Positions 1 through 7,390 of a stretch of 26,578 bases of DNA are shown piece after piece. Positions within the stretch are counted from its first letter, which is position 1. Every line of letters begins with the position of its first letter. The stretch lies in assembly GCA_045593985.1 (NCBI GenBank), contig JAZNXR010000118.1:1-26578 (forward strand). The letters are read 5' to 3'. The notes beneath the pieces are model-generated. The model was not told the origin of the DNA. It made no database searches and saw only the letters and a program-made list of their open reading frames with translations. A program made the translations under genes and the position numbers. This DNA is from Colimorpha_A sp045593985. GTDB lineage: Bacteria; Bacillota; Clostridia; Oscillospirales; CAG-272.

Positions 1-118
1 GGAACACCTCATCCACCGCAGGCGCAGCGCCTGCGGTCCCCCTTCCCCAAGGGGAAGGCTAACGATGTTCCCGCTATTCTCGGTAGGGGAGGGACTTGCT
101 CGCCCCCCAAAGCTCCCG
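1..118. repeat. Intergenic modular hairpin repeat array 1 (cut by window edge)
   Basis: End of a dispersed repeat array. It has the module order seen throughout the window: an ACACCTCATCC lead, a variable perfect stem (15-25 pairing with 27-37), the fixed palindrome CCTTCCCCAAGGGGAAGG (41-58), then a GTAGGGGAGGG...GCTCGCC segment. No coding potential is credible. The array lies just beyond the terminator of the neighbouring deacetylase gene. Confidence 0.85.
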
Positions 119-135
119 CCGTTTCCAAAGGAATG

Positions 136-165
136 AAAAAACCGCCTTCACCGAGGCGGTTTTTT
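136..165. terminator. Rho-independent terminator, bidirectional
   Basis: The stem AACCGCCT/AGGCGGTT closes a short TCACCG loop and is flanked by an A-run on the left and a T-run on the right, so it can end transcription from either strand. It sits immediately after the stop codon of the minus-strand polysaccharide deacetylase. Confidence 0.85.
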
Positions 166-167
166 AT

Positions 168-1025
168 TTATATCAAATCGATCGTCTGTCCTGCCGCAAC
201 CGTGTAGGTATTGTGTCGGCTTTCGAACCAGATATCGTATGCGCTCGGATTATAAACCCTTGTGCCGTCCGCATTAAAGACGAGACCTTCGTACGCCTTT
301 GTGTATCGGTATATCTCGATATTGGTCGCATACCAGATATCTTCCTTTTTGCCGAGAACGGCGCAAAGCTCCTCGAAATGCTCCCAATTATTGTTCGACG
401 AGAATTCGTAGCTATGTCCCCAGGTGTAGAAAAGCCTGGGATTGCGGTGGGAATTATACTGTCCGCTCACGTCGAGGCTTACAAAATCCTTTGCGTATGC
501 AAGGGCATCAGGATTGTCGTGGTGAACCGTCGGCATCCAGGAAAGGAAGTCGGTAGGCATGGAAAAATCGCAGTTATCCCCACCAAAGGTTCTCGAATAG
601 GATATTCCGAGGGAGGAAAGGAGCGTTCTGATCTCACCGTATCTTTTAGTGCCGGCAAGCTCTATCGGAAGATCAGGATAAGCCATGCCCGTTATGACCT
701 CGCCGAGAACACATTCAAGGATCTGACGGCAGGTCATAAACTCGTCTATTATCTCGGGATCGCTTGAATGAACAGGCGACTTATGCTCGTGGCCGTGAAC
801 GGCGATCTCGTGTCCGCGGGATATCAGATCTTTCATATCCTTTACAGATAAGCGTCCCTCACCCTCGCTCTCTGCGATAAGCGAGCTGCAAATATTAAAG
901 GTTGCCTTCACGCCGTATTTATCGCAAATATCGGCCAAACGCATATCGTCACGAACACCGTCGTCATAGCTGAAGGTAACAGCCTTCGTTTTTCCACCGG
1001 GAAATCTCATAAAGCGGTATGGCAT
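168..1025 (-). CDS. Polysaccharide deacetylase family protein (carbohydrate esterase 4 fold)
   Basis: This 285-aa protein probably removes acetyl groups from an N-acetylated sugar polymer such as peptidoglycan or another glycan. The NodB-type motifs are visible: FSYDDG at 18-23 (D21/D22 for catalysis and metal binding), HGHEH at 77-81 (the HxxxH metal pair), and a late YTWGHSYEF block in the position of the last NodB motif. No signal peptide is evident, so it is either cytoplasmic or exported by a non-standard route. The start is supported by GGAGG about 8 nt upstream. It is a single gene ending in a strong bidirectional terminator; the next minus-strand gene upstream ends 50 bp away. The family is clear; the substrate is not. 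Related Clostridia proteins with the WGHSYEF block are usually annotated only as polysaccharide deacetylases. Confidence 0.9.
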   Translation of the reverse strand: MPYRFMRFPGGKTKAVTFSYDDGVRDDMRLADICDKYGVKATFNICSSLIAESEGEGRLSVKDMKDLISRGHEIAVHGHEHKSPVHSSDPEIIDEFMTCRQILECVLGEVITGMAYPDLPIELAGTKRYGEIRTLLSSLGISYSRTFGGDNCDFSMPTDFLSWMPTVHHDNPDALAYAKDFVSLDVSGQYNSHRNPRLFYTWGHSYEFSSNNNWEHFEELCAVLGKKEDIWYATNIEIYRYTKAYEGLVFNADGTRVYNPSAYDIWFESRHNTYTVAAGQTIDLI

Positions 1026-1075
1026 AGCTTTTCCTCCGAATGTGTTTCTGAAAAAAGTACAGTTTATATCAATAT

Positions 1076-1822
1076 TTATTTGCGTCCCTTATAAATTGAA
1101 ATCGCAAGCGACAGAGCAAATGCAATATAATATTCCCTCTCGGTAAAGGCGTAGGGCGCCACTGCGGTCAAGGCGGCGCTTCGCCCCTGCCATATTTCGC
1201 TACCGTATAGCGAAACCGACAGCCTGCTTTGCGAAAATGACAGCTCGATCGGAGGCTCGATAAGCTCGCCTACCTTCGAGTCAAATTGCTCCAATGCCCG
1301 CCCGAATGCTTCAAAGGATGCCTTTGCATCAATATTTCCGTCGTCCGCAATATTGCTCCTTACGATGTCCTCGGAAAAGGAAAGAGATGCCGCGATCGAG
1401 CAGATTCGCATAAAGGAGGATACATTTATTTCCCGATCAGCCAAAAGCCTCGGCGCAAGCAAGGATAGCTGCGAAGAAAGGCTGCCGTCATCAGGCTCGA
1501 ACGTGAAGCTTTCAGACGGGATCTTTGAAACGCTGCCGAGCATCGGCAAAAACATAAATACCGTTGCGCCGCTTTTGCGGTAAGCAAGCGCAATATGCTT
1601 TTTCGGGGAACGGAGGCGGATAAGTACAGCTTCGCCGTCGGCAAGAGCTATCAGGCGCTCTCTATCCTTTTCCTTTATCATATCAAGCGGCGACAAGTGG
1701 GAAATTGACGCCGCCCTTCTCGCCTCATAATTGCGAGCAACGGCGTCGTCGGATATTATGATCGGAAACGAGTACTTTTCTGCCTCGACTAAAACATTAT
1801 CTAATAAAGTTTGATTTTTCAT
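1076..1822 (-). CDS. Hypothetical protein, possible PAS-like N-terminal region
   Basis: I do not recognise this 248-aa protein. It has no signal peptide, no metal-binding cysteines and no Walker motifs. The first ~110 residues alternate short strands and helices in a way that could be a degenerate PAS-type sensor fold (SISHLSPLDMI, then a strand-rich stretch ending VFMFLPML). The rest is helical, with a hydrophobic helix close to the C-terminus (YYIAFALSLAISIY). No ribosome site precedes the start; instead a TTGAAA-17-TATAAT promoter ends 9 nt before the ATG, which suggests an almost leaderless mRNA. The gene is 50 bp upstream of the deacetylase and may be cotranscribed with it. Any functional label would be a guess. 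Confidence 0.75.
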   Translation of the reverse strand: MKNQTLLDNVLVEAEKYSFPIIISDDAVARNYEARRAASISHLSPLDMIKEKDRERLIALADGEAVLIRLRSPKKHIALAYRKSGATVFMFLPMLGSVSKIPSESFTFEPDDGSLSSQLSLLAPRLLADREINVSSFMRICSIAASLSFSEDIVRSNIADDGNIDAKASFEAFGRALEQFDSKVGELIEPPIELSFSQSRLSVSLYGSEIWQGRSAALTAVAPYAFTEREYYIAFALSLAISIYKGRK

Positions 1823-1831
1823 TGCCGAAAT

Positions 1832-1860
1832 ATTATACCATAAACCGATGGTTTTTTCAA
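1832..1860 (-). promoter_or_regulatory. Sigma-A-type promoter of the 1076-1822 gene
   Basis: On the minus strand TTGAAA (1860-1855) is followed after 17 bp by TATAAT (1837-1832). Transcription would begin about 7 nt later, only two or three bases before the ATG at 1822, so the message would be leaderless or nearly so. Confidence 0.7.
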
Positions 1861-1919
1861 GGGTGCAGAATAACTTGATTTATGTCATCATATTTTTTAA
1901 AAAAAGGAGTTGAAGTAAT

Positions 1920-2942
1920 ATGACGTTAAGAAGAAAAATGACCGTCCTCGCGCTGATCGGTCTACTGATGTTTTCGGTGATCGTTCCTCTCGTCTCGGTC
2001 GCAAGCGCAAACGAAATACCAAAGGAAACGCCGTCTGTTTCCGAAACGACCGTTCCGCCGCCTGACACGGAGGCAAGTCCGCCTGAGACAACGGCAGGAG
2101 AAGAAAAGCCGATAACCGAGCTGAAGGTTTATTTATCGAAGGAGGACAAGACGGTAACGATGCCGCTTGAAAGCTACATAATCTGCGTCGTTGCTGCCGA
2201 GATGCCTTATACCTTTCACACCGAGGCGCTGAAGGCGCAGGCGGTTGCGGCCCGAAGCTATTGTCTTAATAAAATGGGAAGCTCCTCGCACAAGGACGGC
2301 GCTGACGTCTGTACCGATTATTCTCACTGTCAGTCCTACGTTTCGGAGGAGGAGCTTATTTCCCGCTACGGCAAAACGACAACGGAGCGAATTCTGACAA
2401 AAATAAAAAACGCCGTTAATGAAACGGCAGGGCAGATAATCACCTGGCGGGGCGAGCCTGCGCTTGCGGTTTTCCATTCAAGCTCATACTTAAAAACCGA
2501 ATCGTCAAAAAACATCTGGGGCGGCAACGTCCCGTATCTGACCTCGGTCACGACTCCCGAAAGCGACAGGGTTTCGGTCGTCACGCTGACGGACGAGCAA
2601 ATCGCCTCGCTTTTCGGCTCAAACGATGCGATAAAGGTTGATTCGGGCGGTAAAAAAGGCATATATACGATAAAAACCGACAGCGGCAGAGCCGATTATA
2701 TTTGCCTTTCGGGCTTGGCTGTCAGAGCGAAGCTCCTTCGAAGCCAATTCGGCTTCAAGTCGCTGAGCTTTGAGTTTGAGGAGGTCGAGGGAGGCTGGAC
2801 ATTCACGGTTCACGGCTACGGCCACGGCGTCGGAATGAGTCAGTACGGCGCAAACGAGATGGCAAAAAACGGCTCGACCTACGATAAAATCCTGCTTCAT
2901 TACTATACCGGAGTTACTATCGAAACAGTAGGCGTGGAATAA
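1920..2942 (+). CDS. spoIID: SpoIID/LytB domain protein (sporulation-type peptidoglycan lytic enzyme)
   Basis: This 340-aa exported protein has an N-terminal signal or anchor segment (charged start, then hydrophobic residues ~8-29), a Ser/Thr/Pro linker (~31-65) and a SpoIID domain (~66-338). SpoIID is a lytic transglycosylase that cuts glycan strands after stem peptides are removed and drives engulfment of the forespore. The family's catalytic glutamate is E94 in VVAAEMP, followed by EALKAQAVAARSY. H124, C131, H136 and C137 match the zinc-binding His/Cys cluster described for SpoIID. The C-terminal GYGHGVGMSQYGA block is also typical. The start is set by AGGAG about 10 nt upstream. It is a single plus-strand gene and runs into a repeat array with no clear terminator. 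SpoIID paralogues outside sporulation exist, so the symbol is tentative. Confidence 0.9.
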   Translation: MTLRRKMTVLALIGLLMFSVIVPLVSVASANEIPKETPSVSETTVPPPDTEASPPETTAGEEKPITELKVYLSKEDKTVTMPLESYIICVVAAEMPYTFHTEALKAQAVAARSYCLNKMGSSSHKDGADVCTDYSHCQSYVSEEELISRYGKTTTERILTKIKNAVNETAGQIITWRGEPALAVFHSSSYLKTESSKNIWGGNVPYLTSVTTPESDRVSVVTLTDEQIASLFGSNDAIKVDSGGKKGIYTIKTDSGRADYICLSGLAVRAKLLRSQFGFKSLSFEFEEVEGGWTFTVHGYGHGVGMSQYGANEMAKNGSTYDKILLHYYTGVTIETVGVE

Positions 2943-2975
2943 TTAAGGCAATAAACACCCCTAATACATTCCGCA

Positions 2976-3668
2976 CAGAATCGGTATTACAACTTGGAGA
3001 AGTTTCGCCGCATTATTGGTATGGGAGGGGCTCGCTCGGAACCCCCAAAGCTCATTGTATTCGCTTCGGGGAACCCCACGCGCTCCTCCCGCACAAAAGC
3101 GGTGTTACATCCCTTTGTAACGGGGCGTCGAGGCGCCGCCCCCTACACCCTCTCCGCCCCTTCGGGGCACCTCTCCCGAAGGGCGAGGCAAGACAACGTC
3201 TCGATGCTTTGTGGCGCCGTTATGGCTCCCCCTTTGGGGGAGCTGTCGATGAAATCGACTGAGAGGGTGTAGGGCGGGGGCTTGCTCCCGCCGCACAAAA
3301 GCGGTGTTACATTTCTTTGAAACACCTCATCCGTCGGCTTCGCCGACACCTTCCCCAAGGGGAAGGCTAACGACGTTCCCGCTATTCTCGGTAGGGGAGG
3401 GGCTTGCTCCTCCCGCATAAAAAACAATATTACATTCCTTTGAAACACCTCATCCGTCTGCAACTTCGTTGCAGCCACCTTCCCCAAGGGGAAGGCAAGA
3501 TGACGTCCCGATGCTTCGGTACGTTATTTGTAGGGACAGGCGTCCCCGACTGTCCGCACAAAAGCGGTGTTACATTTCTTTGAAACACCTCATCCGTCTG
3601 CAACTTCGTTGCAGCCACCTTCCCCAAGGGGAAGGCAAGATGACGTCCCGATGCCTCGCCACTATTGC
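2976..3668. repeat. Intergenic modular hairpin repeat array 2
   Basis: A roughly 690-bp mosaic of repeat modules between two convergent genes. It holds CCTTCCCCAAGGGGAAGG palindromes, a CTCCCCCTTTGGGGGAG palindrome near 3226, TCTCCCGAAGGGCGAG, and GTAGGG...CCGC segments ending in GCGGTGTTACAT. The variable stem is GTCGGC/GCCGAC at 3333-3347 and CTGCAAC/GTTGCAG at 3458-3474. A block of about 83 bp (about 3432-3514) recurs almost unchanged about 140 bp downstream (about 3572-3654). Short open frames on both strands here are by-products of the repeats. Confidence 0.9.
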
Positions 3669-3687
3669 GTGGTTTTCGGTCACAAAA

Positions 3688-3725
3688 AAGCTCCGTCCTT
3701 TATCATTACTGATCAGACGGAGCTT
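3688..3725 (-). terminator. Terminator overlapping the 3' end of the Nudix gene
   Basis: AAGCTCCGTC pairs with GACGGAGCTT across an 18-nt loop. Read on the minus strand it is followed by a T-run. The proximal arm is inside the coding sequence and the stop codon is in the loop, so the last codons double as terminator stem. Confidence 0.8.
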
Positions 3726-4239
3726 CCTTTTGAGATTTAAGCCACTTATCGTATTCTTCAAGTGCGGCGGCATCGCGGGCTTGAATATATTTTTTCTGCG
3801 CGGTTTCGGCAGGTCTGCCGACGATCTTCTTAACAAGCGTCGAATACGGCACCCAGAGAAGCTTGACGTTTCCTGCGCGCTCCTTCGGAGTGAGATGATT
3901 TTTTTCGATATGCTTTTCCGTTTTGACCGCAAAATAGAAGGATTTTTGAGTGAAATCGTGGCAAGCACGGTTTTCATATACATAACCGAGCACACGAATT
4001 CTGTCACATGAGCAACCGGTTTCCTCAAGGATCTCACGCTTGAGAGCATCGATCAGCCCCTCTCCCTTTTCAACTCCGCCGCCCGGCAGAGAATAAAGGT
4101 CGAATTTTTCGGCGTACATAAGCGCATATTTTCCGTCACGGCGGCGCAAAACCGCACGCGCGGCAATTCGGGGTGAATGAGTTGACATTCCTTCCTCGCC
4201 AAGGAGAACCGCATCGTTCAAATCTCGTAGCTTTTTCAT
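3706..4239 (-). CDS. Nudix hydrolase
   Basis: This 177-aa cytoplasmic enzyme is expected to hydrolyse a nucleoside diphosphate linked to another group. The complete Nudix box G-x5-E-x7-RE-x2-EE-x-G is present at about 53-75, ending REILEETG, with the usual preceding PGGGVEKGE. The N-terminal strand region (RAVLRRRDGKYALMYAE) fits the fold. The C-terminal helix is charged and may cap the active site. The start is supported by AGGAG about 8 nt upstream, and a textbook TTGACA-17-TATAAT promoter lies just before it, so it is probably well expressed as a single-gene unit. Substrate cannot be assigned; residues outside the box do not match MutT, ADP-ribose or NADH subfamilies closely enough to choose. 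Confidence 0.9.
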   Translation of the reverse strand: MKKLRDLNDAVLLGEEGMSTHSPRIAARAVLRRRDGKYALMYAEKFDLYSLPGGGVEKGEGLIDALKREILEETGCSCDRIRVLGYVYENRACHDFTQKSFYFAVKTEKHIEKNHLTPKERAGNVKLLWVPYSTLVKKIVGRPAETAQKKYIQARDAAALEEYDKWLKSQKEAPSDQ

Positions 4240-4280
4240 TTTTCGGTCTCCTTTCGCTTAACTGAATGAATAATAAATAC

Positions 4281-4309
4281 ATTATAGACCAATTAACACA
4301 AAATGTCAA
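4281..4309 (-). promoter_or_regulatory. Consensus sigma-A promoter of the Nudix gene
   Basis: On the minus strand TTGACA (4309-4304) and TATAAT (4286-4281) are both perfect consensus hexamers separated by 17 bp. Predicted transcription start is near 4274, giving an untranslated leader of about 35 nt. Confidence 0.85.
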
Positions 4310-4325
4310 TGCCTGCATATAGAAG

Positions 4326-4353
4326 AAAGCATCCCGGGGATTGGGATGCTTTT
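4326..4353. terminator. Terminator downstream of rbfA
   Basis: AAAGCATCCC pairs with GGGATGCTTT around a 7-nt loop directly after the rbfA stop. The minus-strand tail is T-rich but interrupted; the plus-strand tail (CTTTTTATC) is also T-rich. Confidence 0.7.
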
Positions 4354-4355
4354 TA

Positions 4356-4757
4356 TCAGTTATCTTCCGATTCCTCGTTATTTTCTTCCTCGGCACGGCG
4401 ATCGGCTTCACGAAGCTCCTCTTCGACCTGCTTCATAAGTGCGCTGATATGCGCTCCGTGCTTCATAGACTCGTCGGGAATGAAGCGAAGCTCGGGGGTA
4501 ATACGAAGATTCAGCATCTTCGCGATCTGCGTTCTGATATAGCCTGTCGCATTTTCAAGTCCCTTTTGAGCATCTCCTTTACGGCGCTCGCCCATAACGG
4601 AAAAATATACCTTCGCATTTTTAAGATCGGGCGTGCAGTCTACTGCCGTAATACTTACGAATGCGCTCGAAACACGGGGATCCTTGACCGTTCTTATAAT
4701 TTCACAAAGCGCCTTCATAAGCTCTTCGTTAACTCTGCCAACTCTGTAATTTGCCAT
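4356..4757 (-). CDS. rbfA: Ribosome-binding factor A
   Basis: RbfA binds the immature 30S ribosomal subunit and assists late 16S rRNA maturation. The 133-aa length is typical. Family features seen are the N-terminal RVGRVNEELMKALCEII helix, the DPRVSSAFVSITAVDCTPDL strand segment, the KVYFSVMG strand, and the LRITPELRFIPDESMKHG KH-type region. The last ~25 residues are a highly acidic tail (EEENNEESEDN), which is common but variable. The start is supported by AAGGTG 6 nt upstream. In many bacteria rbfA follows infB; here it instead follows the YpeB-like gene by 66 bp, so the classical nusA-infB-rbfA cluster is broken or elsewhere. Confidence 0.95.
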   Translation of the reverse strand: MANYRVGRVNEELMKALCEIIRTVKDPRVSSAFVSITAVDCTPDLKNAKVYFSVMGERRKGDAQKGLENATGYIRTQIAKMLNLRITPELRFIPDESMKHGAHISALMKQVEEELREADRRAEEENNEESEDN

Positions 4758-4823
4758 TATTTCACCTTAACAGTACTTTTTTATTTATTGTATCACATAA
4801 TAATGAAAAAATAAAGAGGAAAA

Positions 4824-5603
4824 TCAATTTTTCGTTACCTCATACCTCATAACTCCGCCGTATGGCGAAACAACGATATAAAAACCGTCAAAATAATAGG
4901 TGAAAACGCCCTTTTCCGAGCTTTCATTTATCACCTTGCCCCCTCCGCAGTATAGCTTTGCGAATTTTTCGGCTTCCTTTTTTGCCTCGTCTGCCGAAAT
5001 CAGCTCGCTTCCGACTCGGCGGCAGAGATATCGGACGAATTCTCCGTTTTCAAACTCCGCATAAGCGTTGGCGGTACGGTAGCCGATAATATTCCCCCGA
5101 GAATAGGAGCGAGGCTCCGCCTCGTTAAGAATTCTTTTGGCGGTGGAAAAATAAGGCTTTTCCTCAGGCTGTGCAAAAGTCGGGACCTCTTTTTCGTAAA
5201 GCGGGAAGGCGGCTGTGTTGCCACGGCAAAATTCCTTTCGGTTTGTGCTTAAAACGACAAAAAGCTCGCTTGCATAGGAAACCGAACGCATTTTGGCGAC
5301 AGAATCGACGTCCGAGAGCGAAATATCATAGCAAAGCTCGGTTACCGACTCGCGCTCCTCGTCGCCAAGCGGCAATTCATTTAAGCGAGACGAGATGAAC
5401 GGCGCTAAACGGCTATCACCCGTTTCGACGTATTCCCCCAAAAGCTGGATCGAGCATTCAACGGCACGGCTTAAAATCGTCCCTCTGTATTTTTCGTATT
5501 TTTTATCCGATATGGAACATCGGGCGCCCAAAAACACCACGCTTAAAAGAAGAATGACAATAATTAAAAAATATACGAGGTCTCTTTTGCCGAAAAAACT
5601 CAT
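4824..5603 (-). CDS. Membrane-anchored protein with C-terminal PepSY/YpeB-like region
   Basis: This 259-aa protein has one N-terminal transmembrane segment (~8-26) and an extracytoplasmic remainder. The C-terminal ~70 residues resemble a PepSY repeat as in the spore-germination protein YpeB: a helix SADEAKKEAEKFAKLY followed by strands with YYFDGFYIVVSPYGGVMRYE. The middle region (LSRAVECSIQLLGEYVE...) is helical and resembles the YpeB N-terminal half only loosely. Bacillus YpeB is about 450 aa and stabilises the cortex lytic enzyme SleB, so this would be a short relative at best. A longer frame would begin at a TTG at 5615, but GGGAG lies 5 nt before the ATG at 5603, which I prefer. No sleB gene is adjacent. 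The role is tentative. Confidence 0.7.
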   Translation of the reverse strand: MSFFGKRDLVYFLIIVILLLSVVFLGARCSISDKKYEKYRGTILSRAVECSIQLLGEYVETGDSRLAPFISSRLNELPLGDEERESVTELCYDISLSDVDSVAKMRSVSYASELFVVLSTNRKEFCRGNTAAFPLYEKEVPTFAQPEEKPYFSTAKRILNEAEPRSYSRGNIIGYRTANAYAEFENGEFVRYLCRRVGSELISADEAKKEAEKFAKLYCGGGKVINESSEKGVFTYYFDGFYIVVSPYGGVMRYEVTKN

Positions 5604-5634
5604 AACAACTCCCAATATAGCTATTTTTTTGCTC

Positions 5635-5663
5635 TTTACAAGCGTGATTTTTTTTGCTATAAT
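5635..5663 (+). promoter_or_regulatory. Sigma-A promoter of the darA-holB operon
   Basis: TTTACA (5635-5640), a 17-bp spacer and a perfect TATAAT (5658-5663). The expected transcription start near 5670 gives a leader of about 50 nt before darA. Confidence 0.8.
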
Positions 5664-5718
5664 AACTTGGGAATATCTTTTCCCGAATTTTGAAATTTAA
5701 CCGCAAGGAGATTATTAT

Positions 5719-6045
5719 ATGAAGCTGATACTCGCCATTGTAAATAACGATGACGCGCATTCCGTCAGCACCTCCCTCAGCCGCGAGGGATTTTCGGTGA
5801 CAAAAATTTCTTCAACGGGCGGTTTTCTTATGAGTGGAAACTCGACGTTTCTGATCGGCGTCGAGGACGGAGAGATCGAGCGCGCGACCGAAATTATTTC
5901 GCAAAACTGCACAAAGCGTGAGCAGGTCGTTCCGTCAGGTATCGTAAAGGGCGCTCCCGCATCCTCCAACCGTGAAATGACGAAGGTCACCGTCGGAGGC
6001 GCAACTATCTTCGTGCTTAACGTAGAGGAATTCAAGCATTTATAA
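5719..6045 (+). CDS. darA: Cyclic di-AMP receptor of the PII-like DarA/PstA (YaaQ) family
   Basis: A 108-aa PII-like trimeric protein that binds the second messenger c-di-AMP. The length and signature stretches match: MKLILAIVNNDDAHSVSTSL, then EGFSVTKISSTGGFLMSGN (the glycine-rich c-di-AMP-binding segment), then FLIGVEDGEIE. AAGGAG sits about 9 nt upstream of the ATG. The stop overlaps the holB start by one base (TAATG), implying translational coupling. Its position upstream of holB and ricT matches the Bacillus tmk-yaaQ-yaaR-holB-yaaT neighbourhood, with tmk and yaaR absent here. The downstream partner of DarA is not known in most species. Confidence 0.95.
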   Translation: MKLILAIVNNDDAHSVSTSLSREGFSVTKISSTGGFLMSGNSTFLIGVEDGEIERATEIISQNCTKREQVVPSGIVKGAPASSNREMTKVTVGGATIFVLNVEEFKHL

Positions 6046-7058
6046 TGGAGCTTTCTCTACTTTTCGGTAACGAAGCGCTGAAAAGCACGCTTCGCGGCTT
6101 TGCTTCAAAAAAGGCATTTCCGAACGCCTTTATGATAAGCGGCGCAGAGGGCAGCGGTAAATCCACCGCAGCGCTCCTTTTTGCCATGGCTATCGCCTGC
6201 AAAAGCGAGGATCGCCCTTGCGGAAAATGCTCTGCCTGCCGCAAAATATCCGAGGGGATCTCCCCCGACGTCATAACCGTAGGTCTGACAAAAGACAGAA
6301 AAACGATCGGCATTGACAGCGTTCGGCAGATAATCGACAGCGCATATATTCTTCCAAACGACCTCGACGTAAAGGTCTACATAATCAAGGAAGCGGAAAA
6401 GCTGACCGACCAGGCGCAAAATGCGCTCTTAAAGATATTTGAAGAAGGCCCGGGCAGTGTGTATTTCCTTCTGCTTACATCTGCTCCGTCAAAGCTTCTT
6501 CCGACGGTGCGCTCCCGTGCGCCCGAGATAAAAACCGAGGTCTTTACCGACCAGAGGCTTGCCGAGCTGTTAATTTCAAACGTAAAAAAAGCAGCCGAGC
6601 TTAATTCGAAGGACAACGATGCCTTCAAAAGAATAATAAGCGCAGCAGGCGGAAGCTACGGCAGGGCGCTGTCAATTCTTGATGGCAAAAACAAAAAGAC
6701 TCCGAAGCTTATAAAAAAGGCCGAAAATATTGTCGCTCTCATGGCGCAAAAGGACGTTGCCCGACTTCAGCTTTCGCTGATCGAGGAAAGCGGCGACAGA
6801 GAAAATTACAGCTCTATTCTTTCGCTGCTTCTGAATGCTCTGCGTGACCTTGTTCTGATAAAAAAGGGTGGGGATGGAGATACGGTCTTCTATCCCGACC
6901 GTGAAGAAGCATACACGCTTTCGGGTAATTTCTCGATAAGCACCCTCGTGCGTCTTTGCTCGATTCTTGAAGAGCTTTATCAAGACGTAACACTTACGAA
7001 TATCAACGTCCGAACCGCTGCGGTAATCGCATCGGGCAGATTAGCTGACGTGTTGTGA
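6045..7058 (+). CDS. holB: DNA polymerase III delta-prime subunit
   Basis: HolB is a clamp-loader subunit that works with delta and gamma/tau to place the sliding clamp on DNA. The 337-aa protein has an intact Walker A (GAEGSGKST, 33-41), the delta-prime zinc module with C52, C59, C62 and C65, and the conserved QNALLKIFEEGP segment followed by sensor-1-like LLTSAPSKLLPTVRSR. The C-terminal third is the helical oligomerisation domain. The start overlaps the darA stop by one base, and no strong ribosome site is close, so it is probably translated by coupling. A repeat array follows the stop at once and separates it from ricT. Loss of this gene should be lethal in most bacteria. Confidence 0.95.
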   Translation: MELSLLFGNEALKSTLRGFASKKAFPNAFMISGAEGSGKSTAALLFAMAIACKSEDRPCGKCSACRKISEGISPDVITVGLTKDRKTIGIDSVRQIIDSAYILPNDLDVKVYIIKEAEKLTDQAQNALLKIFEEGPGSVYFLLLTSAPSKLLPTVRSRAPEIKTEVFTDQRLAELLISNVKKAAELNSKDNDAFKRIISAAGGSYGRALSILDGKNKKTPKLIKKAENIVALMAQKDVARLQLSLIEESGDRENYSSILSLLLNALRDLVLIKKGGDGDTVFYPDREEAYTLSGNFSISTLVRLCSILEELYQDVTLTNINVRTAAVIASGRLADVL

Positions 7059-7059
7059 C

Positions 7060-7250
7060 GGAGCGAGGCTCCCCCTTTGGGGGAGCTGGCGGCGAAGCCG
7101 ACTGAGAGGGCAAAAACGCAGACTTCTTCCCTCTCCGCCCCTTCGGGGCACCGTCTCGCTGCGGCTCGGTCACGACGCGGCTCTGACTGCCACCGGCAGT
7201 CATTCACTACCGTGTCGTCGCTTCGCTACCCAAAGGGCGAGGCTTACCAA
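7060..7250. repeat. Intergenic modular hairpin repeat array 3 inside the holB-ricT interval
   Basis: A compact array of about 190 bp that begins two bases after the holB stop. It contains CTCCCCCTTTGGGGGAG (7069-7085) followed by GCTGGCGGCGAAGCCGACTG, then the CCGCCCCTTCGGGGC stem and a long imperfect stem around GACTGCCACCGGCAGTC and the flanking GTCACGACGCGG/CCGTGTCGTCGC. It ends in AAGGGCGAGGC. It splits a gene pair that is normally contiguous in Firmicutes. Confidence 0.85.
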
Positions 7251-7283
7251 TAACCTGCGTCCTGTATTATCACCGCAAAAACT

Positions 7284-7308
7284 CCGCCGATTTTCCCGAC
7301 GGCGGTTT
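7284..7308. terminator. Weak hairpin, possible terminator after holB and the repeat
   Basis: CCGCCG (7284-7289) pairs with CGGCGG (7300-7305) around a 10-nt loop, with A-rich sequence on the left and TTTAT on the right. It could end transcription from holB or the array, but the T-run is short. Confidence 0.4.
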
Positions 7309-7390
7309 ATGAAACCAAGGGATTTTTGCGTGCCGTATCTCTACCGACGGAGATGCGGAAATACCAAATGTCGGAGAAACGGAAAATAAA

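Noticed and set aside
96..767. 223-codon plus-strand frame opposite the deacetylase
   Set aside because: It begins in a repeat and runs antisense to a protein with full NodB motifs.
1875..1903. Promoter before the SpoIID gene, sigma-A or sigma-E type
   Set aside because: TTGATT has no good -10 at 17 bp, and the CATATT stretch has no convincing sigma-E -35, so neither assignment is supportable.
3105..3627. Overlapping minus-strand frames in array 2, some sharing peptide blocks
   Set aside because: The shared peptides are translations of the duplicated repeat modules; no ribosome sites or domains.
2976..3668. CRISPR array
   Set aside because: The repeats are palindromic modules of different types with irregular spacing, and no constant repeat-spacer pattern or cas gene is present.
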